This document shows, piece by piece, positions 6,643-12,375 of a DNA stretch of 12,375 bases. A model generated the notes under the pieces. That model had not been told where the DNA came from and searched no databases. It saw nothing but the letters and a program-made list of their open reading frames with translations. The position numbers and the translations under genes were made by a program. The stretch is from positions 1 to 12,375 of the forward strand of contig JBHPCZ010000101.1 of NCBI GenBank assembly GCA_042573625.1. The letters run 5' to 3'. This DNA comes from JBHPCZ01 sp042573625. GTDB lineage: Bacteria > Desulfobacterota > Desulfobacteria > Desulfobacterales > UBA11574. Every line of letters starts with the position of its first letter. Position 1 is the first letter of the stretch.

Positions 6643-8325
6643 TTAGAATAGTATATTGGTAGCGTCTTCAGCCGGCAGGGGGGGGCTGAAATACATACCT
6701 TGACCATACTCGCAGTCCATATCGCGAAGGACTTCTAATTCCTTATCGGTCTGAACGCCTTCTGCAATGACATCCATCCCCAATTTGTGGGCAAGTTCAA
6801 TCGTGCTCTGAACAATTCTTTGATTTTTATGCTCCGTTTCGATATCCCTGACAAATGACTGATCGATTTTCAAGGTATTCAAGGGATAACGGTGCAGGTA
6901 ACTCAAGGAGCAGTAGCCGGTGCCAAAATCATCGAGTGCTGTATTAATGTTCATTTTCTGTACTTCAGTCAACACACGATCGACCTGGTCAGGATTGTCA
7001 ATTATAGCGGATTCCGTCAATTCGAGTTTCAACAAGGAACCTTGGAGTTGCGCCTTGACGAGCGCGCCGTTCAGGTTATCCAGAAAGCTATCTTCTTTTA
7101 ACTGAAGGGCGGAAATGTTAACACTCATGATGATCCGACGCCCATTATCCAACCGGGTATCCCACTCACCGACCTGCCGGCATGCCTCTTCCAAAACCCA
7201 TAATCCTATGGGAATAATGAGTCCCGTCTCTTCGGCCAACGAGATAAACTCAAGTGGGGGAACCATGCCTTTGTCCGGATGCTGCCACCGGATCAGCGCT
7301 TCAAATCCGGTGATTTCTCCGGAAGAAAGTGCAACAATCGGTTGATAATGCAGACGGAATTGTCCCTTTTCAAGTGCGGTTTTCAACTCAGTCTCCAGAT
7401 CAAGGCGCCGCATGGCTTCTTTATGCATAACATCATCAAATATTTGATAACCGCCGGTTTGCCCGGCCTTATTGGCGGCCAATCTTGCGTCACGAAGCAT
7501 GTCTTCAGGGCTGTCATAACCCGTAGAACTAAAAGACAGCCCGATATCGACACCACCTGAAATATCATGCCCATTCATCTTCAAGGAGTCTCCGAGTTTT
7601 TGATGAATCTGTTGCGCCAGGGCGGTGCCATTTGCAGCGTGGGCGAGATCATTGTAAATAATTGCAAACTCATCATGATCCAGACGCGCCAATAGCACGT
7701 TGGATGGCTGTAAATCCTCCAGTCGTTTTCCTTGTACGACAATAAACTCATCTCCCGCTCTCTGCCCTAGGCTGTCAAGGATCCTTTTGTAATTGTTCAA
7801 TCTTATCAGCAGAACGCTAAACAAAGACGGGTGGCGCTTCAAACGCGTCAGCTCTTCATCCAGACGCACCAAGAATAATTCTCGATTGGGTAGTCCGGTG
7901 CTGAAATCATACAGACGAAGATACTCGCGCTCAACATCTCTCAGGTGCTTTTTTTCCAAACTTGCGTTGATCCTGGCCTGCAACAGCACCGCATTAAAAG
8001 GCTTGGGAAGATAGTCTTCCGCGCCGATTTCAATGCATTTTACCGTGCTGTCCATGTCATCGATCGCCGTTATCATAATAACAGGGATATGCCGAAGGTT
8101 TTCGTCGGCTTTCATCTGTTTTAGCACTTCATAACCATCTAATTCAGGCATCATAACGTCAAGCAGTACGAGATCGATCCGGCTGGTCGTGAGAATCTCA
8201 AGCGCCTCCCTTCCATTCTCAGCCTGGATGATATTAGAAAAGCCCTGTTTCTTGAGATGCGTCACGAGGATAAACCGATTGCTCGCAATGTCATCTACCA
8301 CGAGAATTTTGGCATCAGACATCAT
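6643..8325 (-). CDS. Response regulator with REC, degenerate GGDEF and intact EAL domains (predicted c-di-GMP phosphodiesterase)
   Basis: A 560-residue cytoplasmic signalling protein. The receiver domain (about 5-120) has the acidic pair D11-D12, phospho-acceptor D56, T86 and K108. The GGDEF domain (about 135-298) is degenerate: the active-site motif reads RLDHDEF (214-220) and the usual LDxDxFK stretch reads IRLNNYK, so cyclase activity is unlikely. RAGDEF at 189-194 is a look-alike at the position of the conserved GDxxL helix. The EAL domain (about 305-560) keeps the catalytic set E342-A-L, N403, E438, D465-D466, K486, E522 and Q542, so it should hydrolyse c-di-GMP to pGpG under phosphorylation control. 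GAGG (8336-8333) lies 7 nt before the first of two ATGs. No partner kinase is in the window. Confidence 0.93.
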   Translation of the reverse strand: MMSDAKILVVDDIASNRFILVTHLKKQGFSNIIQAENGREALEILTTSRIDLVLLDVMMPELDGYEVLKQMKADENLRHIPVIMITAIDDMDSTVKCIEIGAEDYLPKPFNAVLLQARINASLEKKHLRDVEREYLRLYDFSTGLPNRELFLVRLDEELTRLKRHPSLFSVLLIRLNNYKRILDSLGQRAGDEFIVVQGKRLEDLQPSNVLLARLDHDEFAIIYNDLAHAANGTALAQQIHQKLGDSLKMNGHDISGGVDIGLSFSSTGYDSPEDMLRDARLAANKAGQTGGYQIFDDVMHKEAMRRLDLETELKTALEKGQFRLHYQPIVALSSGEITGFEALIRWQHPDKGMVPPLEFISLAEETGLIIPIGLWVLEEACRQVGEWDTRLDNGRRIIMSVNISALQLKEDSFLDNLNGALVKAQLQGSLLKLELTESAIIDNPDQVDRVLTEVQKMNINTALDDFGTGYCSLSYLHRYPLNTLKIDQSFVRDIETEHKNQRIVQSTIELAHKLGMDVIAEGVQTDKELEVLRDMDCEYGQGMYFSPPLPAEDATNILF

Positions 8326-8429
8326 TTTTATGCCTCGTTGTATTTGATATAACCCGGATCATTTTTTCAATTCGGCGGACCTGAGTGTCTGTTCCGTACA
8401 ATAGGTTTGGGCAGAGAACGGGCGGCATC

Positions 8430-8457
8430 ATTATAAAATACCATCTGACTGTTTAAA
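8430..8457 (-). promoter_or_regulatory. Putative sigma-70 promoter of the phosphodiesterase gene
   Basis: On the minus strand, TTTAAA (8457-8452, four of six) is followed after 16 bp by a perfect TATAAT (8435-8430). Transcription would start near 8423, about 100 nt before the start codon at 8325. Confidence 0.45.
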
Positions 8458-8696
8458 GAAAATAGGAAAGCGTTCCAGCTTTCTATGTTGTAGCGAACTT
8501 TGTTAATAAAACATTGGGTTGAATGTATCTACGAGTAAAAAGATTATCAAGAAAAAATATGTTTGTAAAGGATTGTTAAGGATTTGATTCTTTGTAAGAT
8601 CGACAATTTTAGCCATAGGGTTTAACTGAAATTTTGATTCTTATCTTGCCCTTTTCCGTATTTTCCTTTTGCTTAATAGCTCTACCAGCAGTTTTC

Positions 8697-8930
8697 TTAG
8701 ATCATCTTAAACCAAAAAGAGGTAATTGAAAACACATCATAGAGTTTCAGTTCCCATCGGCTAAAAATTCTATCTGCCGTCGGATTTCTCCATACCGATA
8801 TATGACACATCTCTTTCCTCACCATGCTTCTCATTTTCATCTTTTCTACTTTGCTCACCATTCGCATGCGTCTCAGTTGATCTTCAAATGTCAGACGGAT
8901 GTAATCAATTTCTCTTGGTATTAGCTTCAT
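8697..8930 (-). CDS. Doubtful small basic protein
   Basis: A 77-codon frame. The first half, starting MKLIPREIDYIRLTFEDQL, looks like an amphipathic, protein-like helix. The second half is rich in Met, Lys and Arg and then Ser/Phe/Trp, and looks less convincing. Only a poor GGAA lies upstream of the ATG. It could be a real small protein, the start of a decayed gene, or chance. I do not recognise a family. Confidence 0.25.
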   Translation of the reverse strand: MKLIPREIDYIRLTFEDQLRRMRMVSKVEKMKMRSMVRKEMCHISVWRNPTADRIFSRWELKLYDVFSITSFWFKMI

Positions 8931-9126
8931 TTAAATTCCGGCTTGTATTTAACGTCATTGACAGCGGATGGTTTCAAACGGGTTTTTCTATGTCCTTTAA
9001 TTCTCTCTCAGTGAAATCGTATTGGGTTTCAATTACATATTGTTTATCGGCAACGCTATTGAAAGCAAGTTGGACCAGTGAGGCATTCGCTGCCAAGCAG
9101 ATTGATCAACGACCGACTAAAATTTA

Positions 9127-9552
9127 TCATCCAACGGTGGCTGCTTTGGAGTTACCGTGTATTTCGACAACGGCGCCGTCACCTGGGGATCGGACAGCGT
9201 TTTCTTTAGGCTTACTCTCTCCTTCAAAGAAGCTGCCCCGTTCGATCATCAGGACGTCGGAAGTGACCTGTCCGATCACTTTTCCCCCGGCTTTTATTTC
9301 GATTTCATCACAATACGCGGACCCCAAAAGTCGTCCGGTGATGACCACTTTTTTGGAAACGATTTCACCTTCGATGATTCCGCTTTTTCCTATGACAATA
9401 AGACTTTTTGAATTGATGTTGCCCAATAATTTACCATCAACTTGCACAATGGAGTCACTCTGAAATTCTCCCTTTATTTTTGTTCCGGCGGCAATGATGG
9501 TGGTGATGGCGTGACTGCTGGCAGGTTGCCTATATCTATTAAAGATTCCCAT
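9127..9552 (-). CDS. Bactofilin family cytoskeletal protein
   Basis: A 141-residue protein with the bactofilin beta-helix (DUF583 fold, about 17-115), seen as short repeating turns such as GTKIKGEFQSDSIVQVDGKLLGNI and GSGII/GGKVIGQV-type strand-glycine units. The N-terminal tail (MGIFNRYRQPASSHA) and the C-terminal tail (from about 112, low complexity) are disordered, as is usual. Bactofilins polymerise without nucleotide and form membrane-associated scaffolds for cell shape, polarity or stalks. In Myxococcus a small Ras-like GTPase (SofG) works with bactofilin BacP, which makes the MglA-like gene 6 kb away noteworthy. GAGGA (9561-9557) lies 4 nt before the ATG. A perfect 16-bp palindrome lies 26 bp upstream of the start. 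It is downstream of the winged-helix-like gene and may share its sigma-54 promoter. Confidence 0.93.
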   Translation of the reverse strand: MGIFNRYRQPASSHAITTIIAAGTKIKGEFQSDSIVQVDGKLLGNINSKSLIVIGKSGIIEGEIVSKKVVITGRLLGSAYCDEIEIKAGGKVIGQVTSDVLMIERGSFFEGESKPKENAVRSPGDGAVVEIHGNSKAATVG

Positions 9553-9577
9553 TCTATCCTCTTCTCTTTGTAAGGCG

Positions 9578-9593
9578 GGTTAAATATTTAACC
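9578..9593. promoter_or_regulatory. Perfect 16-bp palindrome before the bactofilin gene
   Basis: GGTTAAATATTTAACC is a perfect palindrome, 26 bp upstream of the bactofilin start codon within the 147-bp gap to the preceding gene. It is AT-rich in the centre and GC-capped, as expected for a dimeric repressor's operator. The adjacent winged-helix-like protein is one candidate binder, but this is speculation. Confidence 0.4.
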
Positions 9594-9699
9594 ATTTCCC
9601 ATTTCGTAAAATGCTGCAGTCCGAGCGCTTTCTGAGAAACCGTGCGTTTCACCAGTCGAAAAAATACGGGAATTGATATTCGCTGGCGCTTTATGGTTT

Positions 9700-9933
9700 T
9701 TAGTACAGGTCTGGGCTGCGAACCGGGCAGTAGAGAACCCGGTCATCTCGTTTAAGTTTTTTCCAGATGCCGAGTTCAACAAGCGATTCCAAGGCCGGCA
9801 ATACGACCTCTAACGGCATCTTGACCCACCATTTGGCTATCCCTTCCGCAGTGTCAGATGCCCTCGGATTGTCTTTCCCGTAAGAAACAAGCTTTTCAAT
9901 TGCCACAGATTTTATTATGGCGGCATCTTCCAT
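9700..9933 (-). CDS. Small winged-helix-like protein
   Basis: A 77-residue protein. After an N-terminal helix (IIKSVAIEKLVSYG), the pattern TAEGIAKWWVKMPLEVVLPALESLVELGIWKKL, ending in RDDRVLYCP, resembles a winged helix-turn-helix with a recognition helix (about 41-55) and a short beta wing (about 63-70). It could bind DNA or be a protein-interaction module; I do not recognise a named family. The ATG at 9933 has only GGGG (9948-9945) as a possible ribosome binding site. It is the first gene after the minus-strand sigma-54 promoter (10041-10027), followed after 147 nt by the bactofilin gene. This makes it a likely product of the same regulated unit. Confidence 0.65.
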   Translation of the reverse strand: MEDAAIIKSVAIEKLVSYGKDNPRASDTAEGIAKWWVKMPLEVVLPALESLVELGIWKKLKRDDRVLYCPVRSPDLY

Positions 9934-10026
9934 ATCTGTACATGCCCCGTTCGAAATGATCAGAACTCGACATTAATGAAGACGACGAATTCAAGATTTA
10001 TCACCTTTATTTTTAACAACATCTAC

Positions 10027-10041
10027 GCAAAAATGGTGCCA
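10027..10041 (-). promoter_or_regulatory. Sigma-54 (RpoN) promoter for the winged-helix/bactofilin unit
   Basis: Read on the minus strand, TGGCAC (10041-10036), five bases and TTGC (10030-10027) match the -24/-12 consensus, with exactly 10 bases between the GG and GC pairs. Transcription would start near 10015, about 80 nt before the start codon at 9933. The divergently placed gene at 10563 encodes a sigma-54-dependent activator. Confidence 0.7.
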
Positions 10042-10113
10042 ATTTTATCGTTGAATCGACGTGCAAGGGAAAATCAGAGATACTTCTTTGATATATCGGC
10101 TCTTTTTCGGATC

Positions 10114-10178
10114 TGTTGAAATTTCCCCGGGCAAGTTTGCGCTTTCGGGAAAATATAAATAGACAAGAATGTTGAAAT
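10114..10178. promoter_or_regulatory. Candidate upstream activator-binding region
   Basis: This stretch lies about 75-135 bp upstream of the sigma-54 promoter, the usual enhancer distance. It contains two direct copies of TGTTGAAAT (10114-10122 and 10170-10178) and a dyad TTTCCC (10122-10127)/GGGAAA (10147-10152). A small palindrome GCAAGTTTGC (10131-10140) lies inside the dyad. Which of these binds an activator, if any, cannot be told. Confidence 0.3.
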
Positions 10179-10398
10179 ATGCCTACATTTTTGTTGTCAT
10201 CGACTCTGGAAAAACAGAAACTCTCACTTTGATTTGTTTGAGGTGGTGCAAACGAAAAAAACTGACTTTTCCTATGATGGTACCCTCAACGATGTCATCT
10301 TAGCTGAAAGAAAAGCATAGATTTTTTTTCGAAAGTGGGGTACAAAATTTTTCGCCGTTAAACCACCATGAACAGCAATATATACTGGACCCATTTTT

Positions 10399-10426
10399 TT
10401 GACAAGCCGCCGTTTTATTCTATATT
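10399..10426 (+). promoter_or_regulatory. Sigma-70 promoter of the NtrC-family regulator gene
   Basis: A perfect TTGACA (10399-10404) is followed after 16 bp by TATATT (10421-10426), five of six matches to the -10 box. Transcription would begin near 10433, giving a leader of about 130 nt. CGGAGATC occurs twice, 21 bp apart (10431-10438 and 10452-10459), directly at and after this start site, and could be a regulator-binding pair. Confidence 0.6.
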
Positions 10427-10487
10427 CTTTCGGAGATCGTTGTTTTTCCGACGGAGATCACGAACGGTGAGGAGGGTAAAACAACCT

Positions 10488-10562
10488 TTGTTTACATGGC
10501 TTCACTTGCTTCGTGATAGGCAAAACATTTTTACCCAAAATCTTGAAACAACAATTTTGTAG
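10488..10562 (+). CDS. Possible 24-codon leader ORF coupled to the regulator gene
   Basis: AGGAGGG (10470-10476), the strongest Shine-Dalgarno-like site in the leader, lies 11 nt before a TTG that opens a 24-codon frame (MFTWLHLLRDRQNIFTQNLE and onward). Its TAG stop directly abuts the regulator's ATG (TAGATG). The regulator's own start lacks a Shine-Dalgarno, so translational coupling is a reasonable idea. GTAAAACAA (10476-10484) can pair with TTTGTTTAC (10487-10495), which would hide the TTG. The same frame is open back to an ATG at 10368, but that lies upstream of the predicted transcription start. The peptide itself resembles nothing known. Confidence 0.25.
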   Translation: MFTWLHLLRDRQNIFTQNLETTIL

Positions 10563-11933
10563 ATGACAAATAATCCAAAAATACTGCTTGCCGATGACGA
10601 TCCTAATTTCCGAGAGCTGATGCAATTCCATCTGAAAAAACAAGGATTTGAGGTAATCGCCTGCAGTGACGGTATTGAAGCGAAAGAATTATTAAACCGC
10701 AAAGCTGTGGATCTGATCATTTCCGATTATATGATGCCGAAAATGGATGGCCTGCAACTCTTGAGGGCTCTCAGGGAAGAAGGGCGAGACATCCCTTTCA
10801 TCCTGATAACCGGTTACGGCAGTATTGACAGCACGATGGAGGCTATCGAGTTGGGAACGGTTGAATACCTGACCAAACCCTTTGATCCGGAAGAGATCAC
10901 CCTGGTTGCCCGGAAGGTTTTAAATATGGGGCAGGTTAAGAAAGAATTATCCAGACTTCAAACGGAAGTTCGAGCGAAATACAGCGTTGAAAACATGATC
11001 GGGCAGAGCCCTTCCATGCAGGAAGTATATAGGAACATCTACAAGGCTTCGGAAAGCACTCCCAATGTTCTCATCACCGGCGAGACCGGGACCGGAAAAG
11101 AGTTGGCGGCAAGGGCTATCCACTACAACGGTCCCTTTAGAAACGGCCCCTTTATCTCTGTGAATTGTTCCGCCTTTTCCGAAGGAACGCTGGAAAGTGA
11201 GCTGTTTGGGCATGTCAAGGGCGCATTCACAGACGCCCACAGGGATCATAAGGGAAGGTTTGAACTGGCCGACCAGGGGACGCTCTTTCTGGATGAGGTG
11301 GGTGATATTCCTTTGAGCACTCAAGTCAAACTGCTCAGAGTACTACAGGAAAAACAATTCGAGCGTGTTGGCGGGCAGGAAACCATACACTCGGACTTCA
11401 GACTGATTGCAGCTACCCACAGAGATTTGAAGGATCTTGTGGCCAAGGGTCTTTTCCGTGAAGATCTTTATTACCGTTTAAGAGTTATTGCTATCAACAT
11501 GCCACCGCTCAGGGAGCATCCCGAAGATATTCCGCTTTTGATAAAGCATTTTCTGAAACATTACAACCAGATCAATAACAAAGATGTTAAAACCCTTTCT
11601 TTAGAAGCAATGAAGGCCATGCAAAACTACTCCTGGGCGGGTAACGTGAGACAGCTTGAAAATGCGATTGAGAGTGCCGTGACCATGTGTGACGGAAACA
11701 TGATCAAAATCACAGACCTTCCTTTGGAATTAAACGATCTTCCCTCTGAAAAAAATACCGATATAGATGACTTTCAAGGGTCTCTGCCGGAGGTTGTGGC
11801 CTCGGTTGAAAGGCGGATGATTCAAAAAGCGCTTGATCAAAATGATTGGATTAAGGCTCGCTCGGCCAAGTCTTTGGGCATAAGCGACAGAATTCTGTCC
11901 TACAAAATGAACAAGTACGGCATTCGCAAATAA
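10563..11933 (+). CDS. NtrC-family sigma-54-dependent response regulator (REC, AAA+, Fis-type HTH)
   Basis: A 456-residue enhancer-binding protein. The receiver domain (about 5-120) has D11-D12, phospho-acceptor D55, T83 and K105. The AAA+ sigma-54 activation domain (about 144-375) shows Walker A GETGTGKE (173-180), Walker B LFLDEVGD (241-248), sensor I AATHRD, the arginine-finger region FREDLYYRL (298-306) and WAGNVRQLEN (358-367). The Fis-type HTH is at about 411-456 (ERRMIQKAL, LGISDRILSYKMNKYGI). The sigma-54 contact loop reads GAFTDA (220-225) rather than GAFTGA. When phosphorylated it should hydrolyse ATP and open sigma-54 promoters; the divergent promoter at 10041-10027 is the obvious candidate target. 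Transcribed from the promoter at 10399-10426. No histidine kinase gene is adjacent in the window. Confidence 0.95.
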   Translation: MTNNPKILLADDDPNFRELMQFHLKKQGFEVIACSDGIEAKELLNRKAVDLIISDYMMPKMDGLQLLRALREEGRDIPFILITGYGSIDSTMEAIELGTVEYLTKPFDPEEITLVARKVLNMGQVKKELSRLQTEVRAKYSVENMIGQSPSMQEVYRNIYKASESTPNVLITGETGTGKELAARAIHYNGPFRNGPFISVNCSAFSEGTLESELFGHVKGAFTDAHRDHKGRFELADQGTLFLDEVGDIPLSTQVKLLRVLQEKQFERVGGQETIHSDFRLIAATHRDLKDLVAKGLFREDLYYRLRVIAINMPPLREHPEDIPLLIKHFLKHYNQINNKDVKTLSLEAMKAMQNYSWAGNVRQLENAIESAVTMCDGNMIKITDLPLELNDLPSEKNTDIDDFQGSLPEVVASVERRMIQKALDQNDWIKARSAKSLGISDRILSYKMNKYGIRK

Positions 11934-12116
11934 CCGATCATCCAGACCGAAAACTCGTTCCATCATGGCGGACTCACACGAAGCAGTGAGGTCTTCTTTT
12001 CACAAAACCTTATCTTGAACGCATTACTGTCCGCATCATCAATGGGTGTTCCTCCGTCTATTTTAATGAATGAGATATTACATAAAGCATTGGTTTCCAT
12101 GACCCGGGGTGCGAAT

Positions 12117-12375
12117 ATGCGGAGGGTTTTATTGAAATCCTCAGCACTGGCGGTGTCTTCTATCATCGTTACACTACCATACTTCCACTATATGATATTT
12201 ATCGTTCAGGGTCAGGATCGTTTCGCAGAATACACCTCTCCATGGCGCTTTCTTTTTTTCGAGCTCTTTTTACTATTCATTATTTGCTTTCTTTCCTCCA
12301 TGGTGGGCTTTTCGTTTTCTAAACGATATGAGCTTCCCGGCTTTGGCGATCTGAGAGGTTTTGCCGACGCTTTGC
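12117..12375 (+). CDS. Membrane protein, 3' part beyond the window
   Basis: An open frame runs to the window edge without a stop. From the ATG at 12117, preceded 7 nt upstream by GGGG (12106-12109), it reads MRRVLLKSSALAVSSIIVTL, then PYFHYMIFIVQ. A loop GQDRFAEYTSPWR follows, then a second hydrophobic segment FLFFELFLLFIICFLSSMVGFSF and SKRYELPGFGDLRGFADAL. At least two transmembrane helices are visible in 86 residues. In-frame ATGs at 12066 and 12042 are alternative starts without a better ribosome binding site. The frame is the same as that of the upstream regulator, with its TAA between. The family cannot be named from this fragment; a polytopic membrane enzyme such as a CPBP-type protease is possible but unproven. 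It may be co-transcribed with the regulator. Confidence 0.65.
   Translation, partial: MRRVLLKSSALAVSSIIVTLPYFHYMIFIVQGQDRFAEYTSPWRFLFFELFLLFIICFLSSMVGFSFSKRYELPGFGDLRGFADAL

Larger units (their letters stand above)
8326..9126. other. Largely non-coding gap between phosphodiesterase and bactofilin genes
   Basis: This 801-bp stretch holds the likely promoter of the phosphodiesterase gene (8430-8457), then AT-rich DNA (8460-8696) in which I see no gene. A doubtful small ORF follows on the minus strand (8697-8930). Another unconvincing 40-codon minus-strand frame from a TTG lies at 8974-9096. No strong terminator was found after the bactofilin stop. The two small frames could be remnants of a decayed gene. 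Confidence 0.5.
9934..10562. other. Divergent regulatory gap
   Basis: This 629-bp gap separates the minus-strand winged-helix gene from the plus-strand regulator. It holds the sigma-54 promoter, possible activator sites, the regulator's sigma-70 promoter and the possible leader ORF, all listed separately. In 10180-10395 I see nothing further apart from an A/T-rich run with eight Ts near 10322. Confidence 0.5.

Noticed and set aside
8974..9096. 40-codon minus-strand frame from a TTG after the bactofilin gene
   Set aside because: The composition is fairly protein-like (ends TERELKDIEKPV), but it has no ATG, no Shine-Dalgarno and no recognisable family. It may be a gene remnant.
8888..9463. 191-codon plus-strand frame
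   Set aside because: It is antisense to the clear bactofilin gene; its Ser/Thr/Pro-rich sequence is the mirror of beta-helix codons, with no ribosome binding site.
9633..9654. Hairpin GAAAC/GTTTC between the winged-helix and bactofilin genes
   Set aside because: The stem is short with a mismatch and has no T-run in the direction of transcription, so it is not supported as a terminator.
10381..10405. Second sigma-54 promoter on the plus strand before the regulator gene
   Set aside because: TGGACC is present but no GC pair follows at the required spacing; the sigma-70 promoter at 10399-10426 explains this region better.
11963..12166. 67-codon minus-strand frame after the regulator gene
   Set aside because: It lies opposite the start of the membrane protein frame, which has the better ribosome binding site and transmembrane pattern.

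Overview
The window looks like chromosomal DNA of a Gram-negative, probably a Desulfobacterota (Desulfobacterales-like, the former Deltaproteobacteria). I infer this from the gene set: an MglA-type GTPase, a bactofilin, a stand-alone translation-elongation-factor-like domain protein, an FadH-like enoate reductase, a SPOR-domain TPR protein and an NtrC-family sigma-54 regulator. Base composition is moderate, intergenic gaps are long, and there is no rRNA, tRNA, CRISPR array or transposase gene. No taxon can be proven from the sequence alone.

Layout. 1-2227: a promoter, a leader with a 13-bp stem, and an FMN/4Fe-4S/FAD oxidoreductase of the old-yellow-enzyme/2,4-dienoyl-CoA reductase type. 2228-2888: a possible structured element, a promoter, a small EF-Tu-domain-2-like protein and a rho-independent terminator. 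2889-3639: an MglA-like GTPase that most likely starts at a TTG codon. 3640-4135: a gene-free gap holding a ~290-bp long imperfect inverted repeat that looks like a fold-back MITE or repeat element. 4136-5239: two unrecognised genes on the minus strand. 5487-6638: a secreted TPR-SPOR protein. 6643-8325 (minus): a REC-(degenerate GGDEF)-EAL response regulator, predicted to be a c-di-GMP phosphodiesterase, ending 4 bp from the TPR-SPOR gene. 8326-9126: mostly non-coding. 9127-9933 (minus): a bactofilin preceded by a small winged-helix-like protein. 9934-10562: a regulatory gap. 10563-11933 (plus): an NtrC-family regulator. About 12117 to the window end: the 5' part of a membrane protein gene that runs off the edge.

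The most interesting regulatory reading is at 9934-10562. The minus strand carries a near-perfect sigma-54 promoter (TGGCAC-N5-TTGC, GG-N10-GC spacing at 10041-10027) pointing at the winged-helix/bactofilin pair. The divergent neighbour is itself a sigma-54-dependent activator, so the regulator probably controls the bactofilin unit. That activator has GAFTDA instead of GAFTGA in its sigma-54 contact loop, and its start codon lacks a Shine-Dalgarno but abuts a possible leader ORF. The window therefore combines parts often linked to cell polarity, envelope and motility control (MglA GTPase, bactofilin, c-di-GMP phosphodiesterase, SPOR protein). That they form one system is inference. No complete novel defence or mobile system was seen.
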